Part shown: positions 23,601-27,809 of the stretch, piece by piece
How the letters are laid out: every line of letters begins with the position of its first letter
How positions within the stretch are numbered: the stretch's first letter is position 1
Origin: Actinernus sp. WN-2022
Lineage: Eukaryota > Cnidaria > Anthozoa > Actiniaria > Actinernidae
Reading direction: 5' to 3'
Assembly: GCA_030867875.1 (NCBI GenBank)
Contig: JAOWCC010000019.1
Location: 105,697,006 to 105,761,005, forward strand
DNA length: 64,000 nucleotides
Program-made: the position numbers and the translations under genes
Notes under the pieces: model-generated
What the model was told of the DNA's origin: nothing
The model's input: only the letters and a program-made list of their open reading frames with translations
Databases searched by the model: none

Positions 23601-26600
23601 TCCCGATTGTTATATGCTCGTTAAGCCAATTGGTACCCTGGCAATAATTCAAACAAGATGACATTCTCTAACTAAGTAGAAAGTAAAGTCACTTTATTTA
23701 TGGAGAGTAACACGTTTACCACTAACATGTAGCTCAGTAATCTTCCACATACGGGATACACAGAAAGTAAAGTCACTTTATTTATAGAGGGTAACATGTT
23801 TACTACTAACATGTAGCTCAGTAATCTAACACATACGGGATACACAGAAAGTAAAGGCACTTTATTTATAGAGGGTAACATGTTTACCACTAACATGTAG
23901 CTCAGTAATCTTCCACATACGGGATACACAGAAAGTAAAGTCACTTTATTTATAGAGGGTAACACGTTTACCACTAACATGTAGCTCAGTAATCTTCCAC
24001 ATACGGGATACACAGAAAGTAAAGGCACTTTATTTATAGAGAGTAACACGTTTACCACTAACATGTAGCTCAGTAATCTTCCACATACGGGATACACAGA
24101 AAGTAAAGGCACTTTATTTATAGAGAGTAACATGTTTACCACTAACATGTAGCTCAGTAATCTAACACATACGGGATACACAGAAAGTAAAGTCACTTTA
24201 TTTATAGAGGGTAACATGTTTACCACTAACATGTAGCTCAGTAATCTAACACATACGGGATACACAGAAAGTAAAGGCACTTTATTTATAGAGAGTAACA
24301 TGTTTACCACTAACATGTAGCTCAGTAATCTAACACATACGTACGGTGGCTTGTTAGGGCCATTAAAAAAAACGATTATATTTTTCTCAAATCCCGAGTT
24401 ATTTTTGGAAAAAAAAAAATTTAGGGGAAAAAATATTTTTTTTGGGCAAAAAAAAAAAGAAAAAGTTATTAATCCCGAGTTGCTAATCCCGAGTTCCAAA
24501 TTCCGAGTTCTTAAACCCGAGTTCCAAATCCCGAGTTCCAAATCCCGAGTTCCAAATCCCGAGTTGCTAATCCCGAGTTGCTAATCCCGAGTTCTTAATC
24601 CCGAGTTGCTAATCCCGAGTTGCTAATCCCGAGTTGCTAATCCCGAGTTCCAAATCCCGAGTTCCAAATCCCGAGTTCCAAATCCCGAGTTCTTAATCCC
24701 GAGTTCTTAATCCCGAGTTGCTAATCCCGAGTTCCAAATTCCGAGTTCTTAATCCCGAGTTCCAAATCCCGAGTTCCAAATCCCGAGTTCCAAATCCCGA
24801 GTTCCAAATCCCGAGTTGCTAATCCCGAGTTGCTAATCCCGAGTTCTTAATCCCGAGTTGCTAATCCCGAGTTGCTAATCCCGAGTTCCAAATCCCGAGT
24901 TCCAAATCCCGAGTTCTTAATCCCGAGTTCTTAATCCCGAGTTGCTAATCCCGAGTTCCAAATCCCGAGTTCCTAATTCCGAGGCCGAGCTCTTCGTCCA
25001 TTCTTCTTACCACGTGTAGTGAGAATGGCGGCCGATCGATCAGATGCAAATATTGCCAGTTTTAACGACAATATTAATATATTACCTCCTCAGTTCCTGG
25101 TAACGGCGCCATATCATTTTTTTTAAGGGATCCATAGGGGAAAACTGCCGCCAGCTAATGAAGTAGATGATGCCCATGCCGGGGTATCCCATATTTTTTG
25201 GGACCGCCGCCGATAACAGCGTTGTAATTATCGGCAAAGTCGTTACGTTCAGTTCAGCATGAAGGATTATTCTTAAAGGATATGATGGGCTTCAGTCTTC
25301 GTTCAAACCTAATCCAGCGCGCCGAGTCTTCAAGCTCTAAGAAAGCAAAAATTCAAATATGTTTATTTTAGAACAAGCTAAACGATATTTCAGGAAAGAG
25401 ACAAAAAGACTACTGGGGTTGCAACTTTTTCCATATTCTTCGTTGCGATTTTATCTCTACACCGTACTCACACGTGATGATTTTCGAGATTAGCAAACTG
25501 TGATCCCTAACGTTAAAATCTGACTACAGTCATCTCAATGAATCAACATTTTTGTAAACATTTAATAATGTAGGATGAAATCCCGAAAAGATATTTGAGG
25601 ATGGAATCAATAATACTATTCACATCACTTCGAAGTCCCATATCCCTCAGTATTCTCTTCATCTGCCGCATACTTAAAATGAGACCATGCACAAGCAAAG
25701 GAAAAGCTAGAATTTCGGCGTAATATAAACCTAAATTGAAATATTCTCTAACAAGTAGTTCTCGCCGGTCATTCGCGACGCCTTCGATACTTGGAATATA
25801 GATTGGCAAAACCGATAAACACGGCTTAAAGCGTACCAAGTACAAATAAAGTACAACTATGAAGTAGGTGATGGCGTGGACAGTCTTTGCTGCAGACAAG
25901 AAGACCTCGTGTACAGTAAGGAACTCGGATTTAGAACTCGGGATTTGGAACACGGGATTAGCAACTCGGGATTAAGAACTCGGGATTAAGAACTCGGGAT
26001 TAGCAACTCGGGATTAAGAACTCGGGATTTGGAACTCGGGATTTGGAACTCGGGATTTGGAACTCGGGATTTGGAACTCGGGATTAGCAACTCGGGATTA
26101 GCAACTCGGGATTAAGAACTCGGGATTAGCAACTCGGGATTAGCAACTCGGGATTAAGAACTCGGGATTAAGAACTCGGGATTAGCAACTCGGGATTAAG
26201 AACTCGGGATTTGGAACTCGGGATTTGGAACTCGGGATTTGGAACTCGGGATTTGGAACTCGGGATTTGGAACTCGGGATTTGGAACTCGGGATTAGCAA
26301 CTCGGGATTAAGAACTCGGGATTAGCAACTCGGGATTAGCAACTCGGGATTAAGAACTCGGGATTAGCAACTCGGGATTAGCAACTCGGGATTAATAACT
26401 TTTTCTTATTTTTTTCCCATAATAATTTTTTTTTTTTTAAATAACTCGGGATTTGAGAAAAATATAATCGTTTTTTTAATGGCCCTAACAAGCCACCGTA
26501 CATACGGGATACACAGAAAGTAAAGGCACTTTATTTATAGAGGGTAACATGTTTACCACTAACATGTAGCTCAGTAATCTAACACATACGGGATACACAG

Positions 26601-27771
26601 AAAGTAAAGGCACTTTATTCATAGAGAGTAACACGTTTACTGCTAACATGTAGCTCAGTAATCTAACACATACGGGATACACAGAAAGTAAAGGCACTTT
26701 ATTTATAGAGTAACATGTTTACCACTAACATGTAGCTCAGTAATCTTCCACATACGGGATACACAGAAAGTAAAGGCACTTTATTTATAGAGTAACATGT
26801 TTACCACTAACATGTAGCTCAGTAATCTTCCACATACGGGATACACAGAAAGTAAAGTCACTTTATTTATAGAGGGTAACATGTTTACCACTAACATGTA
26901 GCTCAGTAATCTAACACATACGGGATACACAGAAAGTAAAGTCACTTTATTTATAGAGGGTAACATGTTTACCACTAACATGTAGCTCAGTAATCTAACA
27001 CATACGGGATACACAGAAAGTAAAGTCACTTTATTTATAGAGGGTAACATGTTTACCACTAACATGTAGCTCAGTAATCTAACACATACGGGATACACAG
27101 AAAGTAAAGGCACTTTATTTATAGAGGGTAACACGTTTACCACTAACATGTAGCTCAGTAATCTTCCACATACGGGATACACAGAAAGTAAAGTCACTTT
27201 ATTTATAGAGGGTAACATGTTTACCACTAACATGTAGCTCAGTAATCTAACACATACGGGATACACAGAAAGTAAAGTCACTTTATTTATAGAGGGTAAC
27301 ATGTTTACCACTAACATGTAGCTCAGTAATCTAACACATACGGGATACACAGAAAGTAAAGTCACTTTATTTATAGAGGGTAACACGTTTACCACTAACA
27401 TGTAGCTCAGTAATCTAACACATACGGGATACACAGAAAGTAAAGGCACTTTATTTATAGAGGGTAACACGTTTACCACTAACATGTAGCTCAGTAATCT
27501 TCCACATACGGGATACACAGAAAGTAAAGGCACTTTATTTATAGAGGGTAACATGTTTACCACTAACATGTAGCTCAGTAATCTTCCACATACGGGATAC
27601 ACAGAAAGTAAAGTCACTTTATTTATAGAGGGTAACATGTTTACCACTAACATGTAGCTCAGTAATCTTCCACATGGCCCTCTGTTGACTTTAGTCTTAC
27701 GATTTTACGTCCTTATTCGAGAAGACGTGAAGGTCTAACCGTTTACTGTTGGCTTATGAAAAGGCAGCACC

Positions 27772-27809
<38 letters not shown>

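Larger units (their letters stand above)
24342..26500. mobile_element. 2.16-kb long-inverted-repeat element inserted in the 84-bp satellite
   Basis: Ends TACGGTGGCTTGTTAGGGCC (24342) and the exact reverse complement (ending 26500). Both are flanked by CATACG (24336-24341 and 26501-26506), a 6-bp target duplication that reconstructs the satellite unit. The arms run about 600 bases each and consist mostly of 14-15-bp repeats with the core AATCCCGAGTT (24470-24993) or AACTCGGGATT (25918-26395). The roughly 920-bp centre is non-repetitive. Structure resembles foldback elements; no transposase was recognised, so it is probably non-autonomous. Confidence 0.85.

Noticed and set aside
23672..24541. 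289-codon - strand repeat frame (and the 290-codon one at 26781-27653)
   Set aside because: Stop-free because the satellite period of 84 is a multiple of 3; ends run into the inserted element.
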